Part shown: positions 63,707-64,000 of the stretch, piece after piece
How positions within the stretch are numbered: the stretch's first letter is position 1
Layout: each line of letters starts with the position of its first letter
NCBI GenBank assembly: GCA_019044685.2
Contig: JAGTXX020000001.1
Location: 930,001-994,000 of the forward strand
Reading direction: 5' to 3'
Source: Nannochloris sp. 'desiccata'
Taxonomy: Eukaryota; Chlorophyta; Trebouxiophyceae; Chlorellales; Chlorellaceae
Length of the DNA stretch: 64,000 nucleotides
The notes under the pieces: model-generated
Database searches by the model: none
Told to the model about the DNA's origin: nothing
The model's input: only the letters and a program-made list of their open reading frames with translations
Made by a program: the position numbers and the translations under genes

Positions 63707-64000
63707 ATGTTGCCTTCTGCAAGCTATAACTACATGCGCTGTGCGCAGAAACCACTCAATACTACATTTTCTCATCATCTTAGCTTACCACGGAGCAGAA
63801 TAGCTCGACTCCCTTTGTTGTCTCACTCTCGATTAGTTGCTGCCTCGGCATCTCGCTCCACTGGTGAAGAAGAGAACCAAGGCCAAAACTGGTACCAAGA
63901 AGATGGCTCTTCTGGTGAAACGTTACTCCAATTGTTCCGTGAGAAACAGCCGGAAATAGAATCTAATAAAGGTCCTGGTGCAGTCTATTTAGTTGGGACA
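63707..64000 (+). CDS. UPM1: Probable uroporphyrinogen-III C-methyltransferase (SUMT/UPM), 5' part
   Basis: An ATG at 63707 opens 98 codons that run off the right edge. The first 50 residues form a plastid transit peptide (LPRSRIARLPLLSHSRLVAA). Then an acidic linker leads to GPGAVYLVGT, the start of the tetrapyrrole methylase fold, which continues in this family as the glycine-rich loop binding S-adenosylmethionine. SUMT methylates uroporphyrinogen III to precorrin-2 for sirohaem, needed for nitrite and sulfite reduction. The same opening occurs in other tetrapyrrole methylases such as RsmI or diphthine synthase, so only the superfamily is firm. Confidence 0.7.
   Translation, partial: MLPSASYNYMRCAQKPLNTTFSHHLSLPRSRIARLPLLSHSRLVAASASRSTGEEENQGQNWYQEDGSSGETLLQLFREKQPEIESNKGPGAVYLVGT

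Overview
This window looks like nuclear DNA of a small-genome green alga (chlorophyte). About 36 protein genes sit in 64 kb, on both strands and mostly unrelated in function. They carry short GT-AG introns (about 75-190 nt), often placed within the first few dozen codons. The plant signature comes from several genes: a type-A thylakoid FtsH with a primary-plastid transit peptide and thylakoid signal, an RLF-type cytochrome b5, a plastid NicO-family transporter, the plant-type fusion of a sulfotransferase-like domain with an aminotransferase, a DUF1336/EDR2-type protein, DWF5-type sterol reductase and non-phosphorylating GAPDH. The moderate GC and high gene density would fit a Picochlorum/Nannochloris-like alga, but that genus-level guess is inference only.

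Layout. 0-10 kb: IPI1/TEX10 (partial), an unknown acidic nuclear-type protein, a frameshifted quinone oxidoreductase, a helicase-associated (HA) domain pseudogene, an HDAC8-like deacetylase, sterol delta7-reductase, and the fusion aminotransferase. 10-20 kb: GNAT acetyltransferase, an ER thioredoxin-like membrane protein with a SAPC active site, a long GT/GGGT microsatellite, a GT90 glycosyltransferase, a mitochondrial-type carrier and FtsH. 20-32 kb: YTM1/WDR12, a YbaK-domain protein, FES1/HspBP1, AAR2, mitochondrial EF-Ts, GH28 and a GT77-like glycosyltransferase. 32-45 kb: queuosine-salvage glycosylase, sphingolipid delta4-desaturase (frameshifted), an unknown membrane protein, the DUF1336 protein, a small two-exon gene, a cyclin, GapN and IMPDH. 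45-64 kb: a decayed HA-domain locus, a MORN-filamin fusion, RLF cytochrome b5, a Kir-type potassium channel, MED31, a broken F-box locus, PAF1, a plastid NicO transporter, mL53, MCTS1, an RsmB-like m5C methyltransferase and the 5' end of a probable uroporphyrinogen-III methyltransferase.

There are no operons; neighbours are mostly unrelated housekeeping genes. Many lie head-to-head across 30-360 bp (GapN/IMPDH, QNG1/DES1, AAR2/EF-Ts, MORN/RLF, KIR/MED31, mL53/MCTS1), so shared promoters are likely. Loose themes are ribosome and translation factors (IPI1, YTM1, EF-Ts, mL53, MCTS1, RsmB), Pol II transcription (MED31, PAF1, the cyclin, HDAC) and wall or glycan enzymes (GH28, GT77-like, GT90).

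I found no mobile element, CRISPR array, rRNA or convincing tRNA. The most unusual items are the Kir channel, the MORN-filamin protein, the SAPC thioredoxin, two related decayed HA-domain loci, three apparent single-base frameshifts (two of them in A runs), and two small spliced genes that single-exon ORF calling would miss. Exon joins were worked out by eye from splice signals, reading phase and family similarity; none has transcript support here.
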